Shown here piece after piece: positions 46,105-57,022 of a stretch of DNA of 64,000 bases (positions within the stretch are counted from its first letter, which is position 1; the number at the start of each line of letters is the position of its first letter). Source of the stretch: Unio delphinus (Eukaryota; Mollusca; Bivalvia; Unionida; Unionidae). The notes under the pieces were generated by a model that saw nothing but the letters and a program-made list of their open reading frames with translations, did no database searches and had not been told where the DNA came from. The position numbers and the translations under genes were made by a program. The stretch is from positions 15,066,001-15,130,000 of the forward strand of contig JAQISU010000179.1 in NCBI GenBank assembly GCA_029339505.1. The letters are read 5' to 3'.

Positions 46105-47073
46105 ATGGAATCTATTTATTATTCTCCTAGCGGCTACTGGAAAGGTTAAGCAGCAATTAAAAAACTCGCTAGCGCCGCATCGGTAAAATATAAAACCGCA
46201 AAAGATTGGTTATCCAAACAGGCGTTATGGCAAATTTATCTTCCTGGTCCTAAAAAAATTAATTATTCTCATTTTGATGTTTTTGTACCAAATGAAGTTC
46301 ATCAAGCCGATATATTATTTCTTCCTCACGATAACGGTTACAAATATGCATTAATCGTAGTTAATATTGCTAGCAGATATAAACAAGCAATACCGTTAAA
46401 AACAAAGTCGTCAAAAGAAGTCTCCGATGCATTTGAAAAGATTTATCATAAAGGTCCACTAAGATGGCCAAATCTATTACAAGTTGATCCCGGCAAGGAG
46501 TTTCAAGGTGCTGTTACATCTACGATGAAAACTCATAACGTAGCTATACGACGAGGACACACTGCAATACACCGCGATCAGGCAATTGTAGAACGATTTA
46601 ATCGAACTCTTGCTGAGCGATTATTTGGATATCAATACGCGGAAGAATTTACTCAAAAAACTCGATCTCGTGAATGGGTCTCAAGGTTACCAAAAGTAGT
46701 CTCCGCGTTAAATAACGAAATAACTCGAATAATTGGTATCAAACCTAACGACGCGATTAAAAAAAAATATATACCTGGTATTAGAAATACTAACACTTCC
46801 AATTTCAGCGAACCAATTCTCGGTGACGTCACTGTGAGATATTTATATGAGCCAGGTGAACTCGAAGGTGGTAGCGCAAGAGCCACTGATCCTATTTGGA
46901 GTATCACTACACATAAAATATCATCATTGACACGATCTTTTAGTGGAAATGCTAGCATTTCTAGGCCAGCAATTTATAGATTGGATTCGTCCGCACCTCA
47001 GCGAGGATATACACGTGAACAACTACAAGTTATTCCTGACGATACCCAATTACCACCGCGAAAAATTAGTTAG
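46105..47073 (+). pseudogene. Retrovirus-like DDE integrase, one early stop (element B)
   Basis: ATG 46105 (MESIYYSPSGYWKG) is followed by TAA at codon 15 (46147-46149), after which the frame stays open to 47073. Element A reads Asn at that codon. The rve core is clear: first Asp in EVHQADILFLPHDNGYKYAL, second in LLQVDPGKEFQG, Glu in HRDQAIVERFNRTLAERLFG. The C-terminal region (VRYLYEPGELEGG, DPIWSITTHKI) is a beta-rich tail domain. The length of about 322 codons fits Polinton integrases. Its end overlaps the convergent polymerase-helicase gene by 8 bp. Confidence 0.9.
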
Positions 47074-50000
47074 CGTGACGTATATTACACTCCAGACACG
47101 TTAATCTCACATTGCCAACGATGTGTCCGAGATTATTATCGATTCTATCAACGGTAAATTGATAACGATCTCCAGGATGATACCGCCAGCACATTAAACA
47201 ATTACAAGCCGCGCAGTGATTATCTTGTTGAGTTTTCAACGATAGTATTAAACCCGAGTTAATATTAAAATTTCTATTTTTTTTCTTATCTTGTTGTTTA
47301 TATCCCGATAATTTTTTCTCAACAACGTAAATATCAATATCAGAACTACTTGCTGTATCTTCGATGTTAACTCTTCGCAGTTGATTTATTTGTCGTGCTC
47401 TAGATACCGCAAGATAAACTAAATTTGACCACTCAATACGATTGTCAACTATCCAAATAATTGTATCTGTGATAGTTAATCCTTGTGATGAGTGTATCGT
47501 GGCCGCGTATCCTAACACCCACGGAGAATTCTCAGCACCCAATGCATCTTCAACTAAGTTGATATCCATGTATACAATTTCGTTTAACACTAATTTTTGT
47601 TCTTCTCGAGAATTGCCTGCAATTCCGCCAGGAATTTTAACATATTTTGTTGTCGTGTATCAGATGGTCTATAACATAACGGTACTTTCATATCAGGAAA
47701 TTTCTTTTTGTGTATCTCGAATAACCGCTGTTGAATATCATCACGAGTTATTTTTCTACTAGCAAATACTATGTCGTTGGGTGTCCAAGATTCCCAAAAA
47801 TCTTCTTCAGGTGTTTCCGCGATAACTTCTCTGAGAATTTTACACTGCTCGTAATCAGATTTCCGACGGATTCTAAATTTTAAATCTTTTATTTCATCAT
47901 CTAGCGATCTAAAATCTTCTGTGGTTTCTTCATAATAATCAACATTATTTTTCAACCATTCATGAGGTGATTCTCCACAAAATGGTGGTGGTTGACCGTC
48001 ATCGCCGCATAATATCACCGCTGTATTGTTCGTAGATAACCAACCAAGAAACTGTTGTAACATTTTCAGCGACACTGTACACACTTCATCCCAGAGAATA
48101 AACGGCGGAATAAATTTATTACCCATTCGAGAAGGATCCCATTTATCACCTTTCCACCTAAAGAAACTGTGATAAGTATTAGCTGGAATTCCACGTTCTT
48201 TTATATCTTTCTTTAGTTTGTGAGTTGGTGTTAACGCTTTTATGTTAGAATCTTTATACATTCTTATAACTCTTTCTGTTTTTCCAGAACCTCCACAACC
48301 GTTTAAGTAAACCGTCTTATATCTCGTAATAGGATCAAATACTGATGGTGCATTAGAAAATTCTAATAAAATATTATCTGGATTTTTTCTGTAATAACTT
48401 TCAAGTATTTCAACATCCGCGTGAGGATTATAATCGTTTAATTTTTCTTTTTTAATTCTCCAAGATCCCCAACCTTCTCCAAGAAAAGGTTCAACCACAG
48501 AAATATGTTTCTCATGGAAATACATAGAATCAGTTGCAACTCTTACAGCAATATTAGGAAATTTATTTATCATAAAAAATAAATTAATACTCGTATACGC
48601 TCACATGGAAGCTCTTAAATGTACCCACTGAGCATTTTCTCCATCGATGTAAGTTATAACAGTTCCATATTCTTTCCCATTTGATAAAAATGCTTTTCTA
48701 CTTGTTACAAATTTGTTATTGTCAGTGAGATGTTTAATAATAATTTGTTCTTCAACTGGATCAATTATTAATCTAGAAGAATATCTCGCATTAGAAAATC
48801 TTCCTCCTTGAGTAAACTTCCCAATGATTTTTCTTCCGTAATCCTTTGCTGATTTTTCTTTAGCACAATATAATTGTTTAGCGATTATCATTATTTCTTT
48901 CTCATCATGATTTGGAAATTCTTTTTTACATTTCCTAATTATATCATTTAAATCTGGCATAGGCAACCAAACATCTTTTTGAGATTTATAACTTATTATA
49001 GCCTCACCAATGGTTAACGACGTTAACATACCACTATCTAACATATATCACAACAACACTATTGGAGTCCACGATTTCTCAGATATATGTTTGCCAATCC
49101 AAAGATAACTACAATCGTGTAATCCACGCTTAAGTTCAAAAGAAATAACTTTAGCGAATCCAGTTAAATCAAAATCTGGTAAATCTCCGTTAATCGCAAC
49201 ACGTGTCATTTCATGTGTTGGATGTCCGAAACGTCTAAAATATTCACCACATATGCCCATTCCAAGAAAACCTCCGGGATAACTAGCATTCATATCAGCT
49301 GAAACTAAATTTTTATTATCATATTTTGTATTCCATAATCCGCCATGTCCATATTCAATACAACTTAATTTTACATCGTCAAGAAATCCTTTCGGAGTTT
49401 TTTTCCAAGAATTCCTTTCACGAGCATAATGCGCAATTACTGATGAAACCGTAAAAGAATTACACAATATTTGTTCATCAAAATCACTTACAAAATCCTT
49501 TGTAACATTTTTCATACGATTATCTAATTGTTCTTCGCGATATAATTCTCCGCTGGGTTTCACAAATTGATCAAATCCAGTTTCAGGGTCATCATCACTC
49601 TTAAATAACCATACTGACGTTGGATCATCTCCGTTTATTTCCGCTATCGCATCAAATAATTTCCCCTCGTAAATCCATCTTTGGTAAATTTTTCAGGTAT
49701 GTATTTTACAACCTTTGACGGTGGAAATTCAGTTATCGCGGAATTCCAAGCATGCCCGTTATGATCAATAATTTTAATTGGAGGTAATTTATTTTTTTTA
49801 TATTTACAATCGTGTATTATTTCTCCGGTTATGGTTTCTACGACAATCGGATATTTTAAAGATTTTTGTAATTCAGTAACATCACTAATCGAAGCTCCAC
49901 CTTGCTCTTTTATTCGTTTTCCCCAAGATGTTATTTTTTCACATTGTTGCTGAGTTAATCCATTTCCTCATGAAGAATTTTTAAAATGTTCCATAACTCG

Positions 50001-50519
50001 CTCGGCAACACAATTTATCAGCGATGATTCCTGTGACGTTCTCATTGGATACATTTTATCAACGTTGATATCTCTGTAAATTCTGTATAACCCATATATC
50101 ACAACAGTTACAGGATAAGCTCTAAAATAGTAGTGACTATCAATTCCAATTAAAACTCCTGGATTCATATCACGATTGAAAATAACATTCTTGCCATCTC
50201 TCATCACAGGGTTATAATTATCTCGGATAATCCAACCATGAATTTCACCGCTCTCATCCCACTTTATCCATTTTATTCTGCAATAATAATTATTGTTATC
50301 CAACAACGATAATATATTCATCGCACGTGTTTCATCCATCATCGAGTCGTTAAGTTTTTTTTTACCATCACTTATTCTATAAGTAGTATATGCGAATGCA
50401 GCTCCGCCGCTGCAAAATTCTTTCTTCGTATATTTAATCATTTTTATAAGCGGTTTATCCTTGATTTTTCTCAGTGATAATCCGGATTTTGCGTCTAAAG
50501 AATAATAAAATTTACTCAT
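47066..50519 (-). pseudogene. Family B DNA polymerase-SF1 helicase-HNH fusion (element B)
   Basis: Starts at 50519 (MSKFYYSLDAKSGLSLRKIK). Motif A is SADMNASYPGGF (about 49296), motif B-like GRKIIGKFTQGG (about 48810) and motif C ATDSMYF (about 48537). Only about 80 residues later, in the same uninterrupted frame, comes helicase Walker A GCGGSGKTE (about 48290), then FILWDEVCTV, CGDDGQPPPF, and after a frameshift near 47590 TIHSSQGLTI and LAVSRAR. The C-terminus is an HNH/zinc module (HCAACNCLMCW, FTVDRIDNN, CLECN). Catalytic residues are kept. Lesions are TGA at 49968, TGA at 49048, TGA near 48601 and frameshifts near 49680 and 47590. Clear 3'-5' exonuclease motifs were not found. Confidence 0.85.
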
Positions 50520-50603
50520 TATATTAAAGCAAATATCTAATTAAAAAATAAAAATAAAACATATGTTTAAATTTTAATTAAATATATGTATAATTATATA
50601 ACA

Positions 50604-50888
50604 ATGAATCATTGTGCATGGTTGTTAATCGGTTCGACAAACACGTGTAATAAATTATCAAAAAAGGAGTATTGCGGACAACATCAAGTATCAATTCGAC
50701 GCGGAAGTACAGGACCAAAACCTTGTATCGTATGCGGTGTTGGAGTACGAGGAAAAACACAATTATGTGTGGAACATGGCGGTAAAAAATATAGAGAGTT
50801 AAAACGGTATTACGATGCCTACACACACGTAAATCATCGTGCTCCAGTTATACAAACTTCGCAAGACTACGTAAACAGACCAATGTGA
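50604..50888 (+). CDS. Zinc-ribbon protein (element B)
   Basis: The start is taken at ATG 50604 (MNHCAWLLIGSTNTC), matching the element A protein, rather than 18 bases upstream. The Cys pattern C4, C15, C24-x2-H27, PCIVCG, then LCVEHG is kept, with His replacing a Cys in the last pair. RELKRYYDAY follows. It is divergent from the polymerase gene across an 84-bp AT-rich gap that probably holds both promoters. Confidence 0.7.
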   Translation: MNHCAWLLIGSTNTCNKLSKKEYCGQHQVSIRRGSTGPKPCIVCGVGVRGKTQLCVEHGGKKYRELKRYYDAYTHVNHRAPVIQTSQDYVNRPM

Positions 50889-50927
50889 AATAACATTTAA
50901 ACAAAGAAAAACCTATATAAAATAATA

Positions 50928-51437
50928 ATGTCAAACGAATATCGTCCGCATCCAATCTACGTACAATACGAGGCTTCTCGAGATGGAACGATTAGAAATA
51001 AACGATTAAGAAAAAAAATTGGAGAAATTAGTAATACTGGTTATTTACGAATTGTTATACCTTTTGAAGGGAAAAAAAAGAATTATCACTCCCATAGATT
51101 TATCGCTTAAGTTTTTATCGGAGAAATTCCAACTGGTTATGTTGTTGACCATATCGACGGAAATAAATTAAATAATCGCGTCGATAATTTACGAATTGTT
51201 ACTCCGCGAGAAAATAGTCTTAATAGAAATCCTAATCGTAACCCCCGCACCTCAAGACCAGTTACCGCAACAGAATTAGGAAATTCTAGTAGTTTTATCA
51301 CAGATTTTCCGTCTATAAGTTCTGCTGCAAAATACTTTAATGTTAACCCTGGTTCAGTAAAACGAGTTGCTGAGGGTATAATAACATCAGCGTATTCTGA
51401 TAAATTTAACTGTAAAGTTTCATTCGAATACACGTAA
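50928..51437 (+). pseudogene. HNH endonuclease, one in-frame stop (element B)
   Basis: ATG 50928 (MSNEYRPHPIYVQYEASRDG) leads to HSHRFIA, then TAA at 51108-51110 where element A reads Tyr. The frame continues with [20 protein letters not shown] and a NUMOD-like tail ([19 protein letters not shown]), ending at 51437. The HNH core (His, Asp-His, Asn) is conserved. Except for the single stop the gene is complete. Confidence 0.75.
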
Positions 51438-51454
51438 AAATCGTTTTACGATTT

Positions 51455-51844
51455 TCAATTTATAATTTTAAAATTGTTATTAAATTCCGTAACCATTAAA
51501 GATATATTTTTTTCTTCTTCGAATACTTCTCCGACTACCTTCAACAGCGATGTTAGCAGTTTAGAAAGTTCAACAAATTCAACTAAAATATGTTTGTGGC
51601 CAGATAAATTAAGTTGATAAATTATTTGATTCCGCTGCCGAATTAGCGTCTTTGCTACGCGATATTCAGATCGGTATGTTGGATAATCCTTAGCTGCCGC
51701 GGATTCTTTTTTACGAAATTCATCTCTGAGATAACCAACATTAAAATGTTGAATCTTTTTTTCGTTTATTATTTTGCTAACTTCAGGAATTTCATTTACA
51801 CGATTAAGTTGTTGCGATATTTCGTCGACGAGGGTTCTGTTCAT
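51455..51844 (-). CDS. Predicted all-helical 129-aa protein (element B)
   Basis: An uninterrupted frame of charged helices (RTLVDEISQQLNRVNEI, YRVAKTLIRQRNQIIYQLN, VELSKLLTSLLKVVGEV). It is comparable in size and placement with 36820-37182 of element A, and similarity is structural at best. Convergent with the HNH gene. No family recognised. Confidence 0.5.
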   Translation of the reverse strand: MNRTLVDEISQQLNRVNEIPEVSKIINEKKIQHFNVGYLRDEFRKKESAAAKDYPTYRSEYRVAKTLIRQRNQIIYQLNLSGHKHILVEFVELSKLLTSLLKVVGEVFEEEKNISLMVTEFNNNFKIIN

Positions 51845-51849
51845 AGTAT

Positions 51850-52410
51850 TATCTTATATATATATTTTATTTTTTTAATTGTGAAAATTGCAGAGCAATT
51901 TTACAAAGCAATTCTCATCTTCAATGAAAAAAAATCTTTGATTTTTTCCAAAGCAATTTTAGTAAATATAAATATTTTTTTTATTTTGTAAAATAATTTT
52001 TATTTTACAATTCTCTGCGTTTTTATGTCATTTTTGTGCTTTTTTATGCGTTTTTACCTCAATTTTGTGCCATTGCTGTGCTAAAAAATGAAAATCTCAA
52101 AGAGATTCGTAGGGTTAAGTGGTCGATTTTTAATGTTAATTTCCCATATGTTTTTTCACCTAAAAATTATTTTTTGTTGATTTTTCACAATTTTTGCTGA
52201 TTTTTACTGATTTTTACTGCGAAATTTGAAGAATTTTTCATTTTTAATAAAAATCTCCGTAGGGTTAAGTGGTCGATTTTTAATGTTAATTTCCCATATG
52301 TTTTTCCACTTAAAATTTTTGATTTTCCATTGAAAATTGCTTTGCAATTTCACGATGAACCTCTTAAGACGAAAATCCCTTGAAAATTGCAAAGCTGAAA
52401 ATCTTCGATT
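51850..52410. repeat. AT-rich non-coding zone with direct and palindromic repeats (element B)
   Basis: A 58-bp direct repeat (AGGGTTAAGTGGTCGATTTT, then AATGTTAATTTCCCATATG) occurs at about 52107-52165 and 52257-52314. Palindromic words of the type AATTGCTTTGCAATT recur here (about 52335) and in other B spacers, for example about 55313. The zone lies exactly at the boundary between the replication block and the inverted virion block. It could be a recombination point, a promoter/terminator zone or an origin; nothing decides between them. Confidence 0.5.
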
Positions 52411-52416
52411 TTCCAT

Positions 52417-54465
52417 TTACGATTTCACATCTAATGTGATTTGTAATGTTTCCCCGCGGAGATCTAGCAGTGAGAAATCTTGATCAGTTATTCTAAAAAA
52501 CATTTTTGTGTTATACAAGTTAGCCGTGTGTAAATAAGTTGCCGGAGATGGATTCTTTACAATTAAACTGCCCGGAGAAACATTAGGTGAAAATGTGTAT
52601 AAGATATAACCCTGATTCGCATTATCAGATTTATCAACGTCGACGGTGTAACTACCTAGCACGGCATCACAAATAACGTGGATGGCAATCACCGTCGATA
52701 TGTTAACGTTACCCGGAGATTTATGTTTGTGCGCTTTTCTCGGTGAGTTATTATATGCGAGAATTTCAGTGTGAGGATTTAATTTAAACCATAGTGTGTG
52801 AATTTGTGGGAAGAATTCATCGATGAGTTTTCTCGTTGATGTTTTCATCGCTGGTACATCATAACCCGGAGGTTTCCAATCAGGTAGAGTTTATCTTGTC
52901 CGCGATAAAACCTTCATTATATCTTCGGAAGATCTTCGATGCTCATCACTAGTTATCGTATCAACTAATGTCTTCGATAACAAATTCATATCAGTGATAA
53001 TTTGATTTAATTTTCGCTGATGTTGTTTCATTAATTTACGTGTAATTGTTACATCTGAAAAATTTAAATAATTTCCGAGAGATCCTTTAATAAGATTTCG
53101 AAGTTGTTGTTGGTGAGTTTGATATAATCGCTTCATGTTGTTGAATTTCGCGGATAAAGTATTGTACGTCGCAGTGAAACTTTTCCCGGTAGATTGTGAT
53201 GTAAATGTCCACGTAATTGGACCATCTCTGATATATTCGAAACTTTGAGTGTTTGTTATTGTGCGATAATTTTTTATTGCATCTGCGGCTGTTACTGTAC
53301 GAAAAAAGCCGTCATCGGAATAATCTAATTGTGAACCACTAGATGTATCATCGATAAAATCAGTATATTTAGGTTCTGGTAATCTTGGGTGAAACGCGGG
53401 AAGACTATCTAACCAATTTTGATGAATCAACAGAAAAGATTCATCGATGGCATCAACGAGTTTTTTACGCAGCGCTGGTACGTTATATCCCGGAAGTTTA
53501 AACGTGGGAAAGTCTTCGACGCGGATGTTAAATTTTTTTATAAAATCTTGTTTTGCTAAAGGACTACCTGTAGTAAGTATTTTAATCAATTCGCTGTTAA
53601 AAAATTCCATTTCGGTGATAATTTTATTACAGACTTCGTAGAATTTGATAACATCGTCGCGGCGTGGTGGACTTTCAGTTATTGCGGTTACTAAATAACC
53701 TCTAATTCTCTCAAACTCCGTATTTAGTAGTGTTATGTATTGTTCAATATATCCTTTATCTATTGTATCACCTAAAATTGATTCCTTAATATTAAAATCA
53801 AGGTCCACATTACGTGTAAACATAGGAAGACCATCAACATCATCACTATCAAAACCGTGAAAATCTTCCCTCGTGGAAATAAAATCAGACTTTAATGGCT
53901 CCGGTGGTAAATCCGCTATATCTATGGTCCCTGGAATAAACTCTGGATATCCCAGTAACGTCCTTATACTACTATTGTAAATGTATACGGCGTAATCTGG
54001 TGAATTTACTTCGATGATCGAACCCAACGAAGATTCTTTAGCGTGTATCTCAATTGGATATTTATCGTCGCTGGTGGTAATAGTTGTTTTACCTTCTATG
54101 ATATTCGGCCCGGTTATATTTTCAATCTCTTCAATGATTATTTCGTTAATGTCTTCGATGTCATACACGCCTGTGGGTATATGAATTGTATGCCACGTGG
54201 TTGTATCAGCGATAGAACCATCTGGATTTAGTTTATAATTAGCGGAAAATGTGAAGCTGTTATTGGGAAGTTTACCTTTATACGGTTCCGCGTGTACATT
54301 CGGCCAGCTATAATAACACCGCAATTGAGTTAGCGCAATTTCAGACGCATTCAACGGAGGATTAAATTCAACACTAAATTCTGGAGTTTTCGTTGTAATG
54401 GTTATCAGTGATGTTTTCACCGAAGTTGTATTATCTGCGATTTTATTTAATAATTGTTGGGACAT
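52417..54465 (-). pseudogene. Penton/spike-like structural protein with duplicated middle module (element B)
   Basis: Starts at ATG 54465 (MSQQLLNKIADNTTSVKT) directly after TTTTACAATA. Domain one has IALTQLRCYYSWPN, IPTGVYDIEDI and VYIYNSSIRTLLGYP. The first helical module ends FKLPGYNVPALRKKLVDAID. A linker and second beta/helical module end WKPPGYDVPAMKTSTRKLID, a clear repeat. A C-terminal domain (NVNISTVIAIHVICDAVLGS to LDLRGETLQITL) closes it. One TAA at 52891-52893 interrupts between the second module and the C-terminal domain. The total is about 683 codons. Vertex or spike function is inferred. Confidence 0.65.
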
Positions 54466-54475
54466 TATTGTAAAA
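54466..54475 (-). promoter_or_regulatory. Start motif of the penton-like gene (element B)
   Basis: Minus strand TTTTACAATA immediately before ATG 54465. Confidence 0.6.
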
Positions 54476-54480
54476 TCTTT

Positions 54481-54828
54481 TTAGATTTCCAATTCGTAAT
54501 TTCCATGCGTTAGAAAAAAGGGATTTTTTTCATTGGGGTGTTCCGGCCAACCTATAACTGTTCTAATACTGCTTTGATAAACATCAACGACGATTCTCGG
54601 TGATGTTATAATTATCGTCCTGTTGGAAAATAACATTACGGCGTTAGATTCATCTTCGCCGGTTAATAGACCTATACGCGTATTTAATTGTTTATTGAGT
54701 TCGTCGATGGTATATTCACCTGGCGAGATTCCAATAACATACCATTCAATCGGATATTTCCAAGAAAACGTTAGTGAGTTATTTTTTTTAGTTATTTGAA
54801 AATTTCTTTGCGAGTTTTGTATTGCCAT
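54481..54828 (-). CDS. Short paralogue of the penton-like N-terminal domain (element B)
   Basis: 115 aa from 54828. It contains NSLTFSWKYPIEWYVIG, SPGEYTIDELNKQLNTRI and VVDVYQSSIRTVIGWPEHP, block for block the same as domain one of the next gene downstream, without its first 50 residues. It begins inside the end of the membrane-protein gene (41-bp overlap) and stops just 15 bp before the downstream ATG. This is a tandem duplication seen only in element B. It may supply a second vertex or receptor-facing protein, or be a remnant. Confidence 0.6.
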   Translation of the reverse strand: MAIQNSQRNFQITKKNNSLTFSWKYPIEWYVIGISPGEYTIDELNKQLNTRIGLLTGEDESNAVMLFSNRTIIITSPRIVVDVYQSSIRTVIGWPEHPNEKNPFFLTHGNYELEI

Positions 54829-55348
54829 CGCTATTTAAATTGTCATTATTTAATTTCTTCATCGTGGAATTATAACACTCGGTGATATGTGAAAATTCCT
54901 CTTCGGTGATTTCTTGATCGGTTATCGCTGATGAAATCATCGCTGTTAAACCTGTATATGCGGTTGTTGCTGTGTTAAGTTTCAATGTATAATCTCTGAG
55001 TTTACTCGTGGAACACGACGAGATTTTCTTTGTTACCCCGGTGAAGATTCCTGTAAGTGTTGTTACAGCGGAAATAACAATTGGAAGTACAATCGGTGCG
55101 GTCATTGTCACCGAAGATAATATTATTCCGGTCGAGGCAATTATTCCAGATACCGTGTAAACAGTTATATCTAACGCGGTAATTTTTCGCTGATATTTTT
55201 TCTTTTTTACGGTGTATACATCAATTAAATCTTGCAGTTGTTGTTGATATTTCGATATAGTATCATAACGATACCGAGATGGTGAGACGTCAAGGGGTTT
55301 CAATGGAATTGCTTTGCAATTCTCATCTTCGATTTTCAGCACAGACAT
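54788..55348 (-). CDS. Coiled-coil / membrane-segment virion-block protein (element B)
   Basis: 186 aa, intact. N-terminus with SPSRYRYDTISKYQQQLQDL, a basic coiled coil (KKKKYQRKITALDITVYT), a hydrophobic stretch of about 50 residues (two segments rich in Ile, Val, Thr and Ser), then a helical domain with DQEITEEEFSHITECYNSTM. Proteins of this layout recur in animal Polintons. The membrane segment suggests a virion membrane-interacting or egress function; this is inference. Confidence 0.65.
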   Translation of the reverse strand: MSVLKIEDENCKAIPLKPLDVSPSRYRYDTISKYQQQLQDLIDVYTVKKKKYQRKITALDITVYTVSGIIASTGIILSSVTMTAPIVLPIVISAVTTLTGIFTGVTKKISSCSTSKLRDYTLKLNTATTAYTGLTAMISSAITDQEITEEEFSHITECYNSTMKKLNNDNLNSDGNTKLAKKFSNN

Positions 55349-55358
55349 TATTGTAAAT
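55349..55358 (-). promoter_or_regulatory. Start motif of the membrane-protein gene (element B)
   Basis: Minus strand ATTTACAATA immediately before ATG 55348. Confidence 0.6.
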
Positions 55359-55390
55359 TATTAACAGTTTTTCAATTTAGAAATTCCATT

Positions 55391-56492
55391 TCAAATTTCA
55401 TTAATCGCTGATACATATTCCGCAATCCATCTTATTGATGCTCTAACTACAGTTTCGTCAACGGATGTGTAAAAAATATTAAGTTGATTTGGAATAGGTA
55501 AATCCTTGTTTCCTAGTATATTGTCAATAGGTATTAATACTGTATTAACTCCTCGATGGGTTATAGTAGTATAGGTGGCTGTAATATTAAATTGATGCTC
55601 AGAAATTATTGAAATTCGATAAATACCAGTAATTGTTATTGACACTCCAAATACGGGAATTATACCGCGAATATATTCAATTAGTCCTTGTCCAACAACA
55701 TACGTGAGATTTTTAAAATTAGCCGCGTTATGAGGTATTTTTATTTTATCGAGTTTGGGAGCTATTTTCGGAAAGTCTTCTTTGACCGCGTCGGTGATTG
55801 TTTTAAGATCCTCAATTGATTTTTTATTAATCGCGATTGATTCGGTAATTGTTTTAGGGTCAGTCCAAACACCTAATTGATTGTAAATAGCAGTTATGTC
55901 ATCGGTGGATTTTTGTTGACCTGTTGTAATATCCGCGAGGATTGTTGTAATATCGTCCGGTTTAATATTTTTTTTACCAAAGAATTTCTCAATCGCATTA
56001 TCGGTGGCATTAAAGTTTCTCCGTAACGTGATAAAACTAGCTACATGAGTATCATATTCAGCTCGTAGTCGTGCTAGGTTATCAATTGCGGTTTTGACAT
56101 ACGCGATTTGTACATCTAATGTTTCTCGTGGAGAACCAACAAATTTAGCTAGATCAGCAATAACTGAATTTAAATCCGCTGATATATCAGTGATACGATT
56201 GAATTGTTCCATGATCGTTGTAATTTTATAACTCGGTTCAAGTTTGCCTTGTTTGAATACCACGACGGAATCATCTTCCGCGGTTGGTTGTTTTGTTAAG
56301 AGATCACCGATAGATAAATTACTAGTTTTTAATTTTCCATTTTCATCTTCAAAAACAACTATTTCTCCTGGATCTACATCGACGAGTTTTGGTCCTAATG
56401 TTGTTGCATATTTTTTTTATAATATTCCTTATTTGACTCACCGAGATATATTTTTCACGACGAGTTGTTGATCTTCCAAAAATATCTGACAT
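55391..56492 (-). pseudogene. Fibre-like protein, one frameshift (element B)
   Basis: Starts at ATG 56492 (MSDIFGRSTTRREKYISVSQ). A frameshift near 56415 in an A/T run separates the first 25 codons from the rest. The remainder has DPGEIVVFEDENGKLKTSNL, long helices (KFVGSPRETLDVQIAYVKTA, EKFFGKKNIKPDDITTIL) and a C-terminal beta domain with ITITGIYRISIISEHQFNIT and WIAEYVSAI. Element A has the same N- and C-termini with extra shaft copies. Head-and-shaft layout suggests a fibre; not proven. Confidence 0.6.
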
Positions 56493-56585
56493 ATTTATGT
56501 TAATGTTTTTAGATTTTTAATTGTTGAAAACTGCTTTGTAAAATTACTTTAAAAATCTTTTAGATTTTTCATTTTCATTTTGAAA

Positions 56586-57017
56586 TTACTTCGAATTTTC
56601 ATTTTTAGAAATTGTGTACTCGTGGATTGCTTTGTGTGGTAAAATGTTAATGTTGGATATAACCGACAGCGCGTTAATAGTTTCTTGTCCACATATCGGA
56701 GGATCGTTTATTGTTTGTGTCGGCAGCGTTGAATACCAAATTGACGAAATATTCTGCAATTTCTTGACGTAATTGATAAATTCTATTGGCGGTGGTAACC
56801 CATACGAGTCAAAATAAATAACACTACGCGGATTAATTGCGTAACAAACCCAATGAGTTCCAGGTCCGGTATTGTCGTCAAGATTAATTATTCCAGTTTC
56901 TTTGGTGTGTGGATGATCTGGTAATTGATCTCTCATAAATATACCTCTGAAATTTTTTATCGGAAATTTAGTAAATTTAGATTTTTCAACTGCATTGATA
57001 AGATCGTAATTTGACAT
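56586..57017 (-). CDS. Adenain-like maturation cysteine protease (element B)
   Basis: 143 aa, intact. Catalytic residues by position: His55 in PGTHWVCYA, Asp70 in VIYFDSYG, Gln101 and Cys109 in TQTINDPPICGQ. FRGIFMRDQLP near residues 23-33 is the conserved N-terminal block. The length is shorter than adenovirus protease (about 200 aa) but normal for Polintons. It would cleave virion precursors; candidate sites occur in neighbouring products. It sits between the pX-like and fibre-like genes, as in element A. Confidence 0.9.
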   Translation of the reverse strand: MSNYDLINAVEKSKFTKFPIKNFRGIFMRDQLPDHPHTKETGIINLDDNTGPGTHWVCYAINPRSVIYFDSYGLPPPIEFINYVKKLQNISSIWYSTLPTQTINDPPICGQETINALSVISNINILPHKAIHEYTISKNENSK

Positions 57018-57022
57018 TGGTG

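Noticed and set aside
52204..52416. 70-aa basic open frame just after the penton-like gene
   Set aside because: It lies in the AT-rich repeat zone and reads low-complexity Lys/Asn/Phe. It is not conserved in element A.
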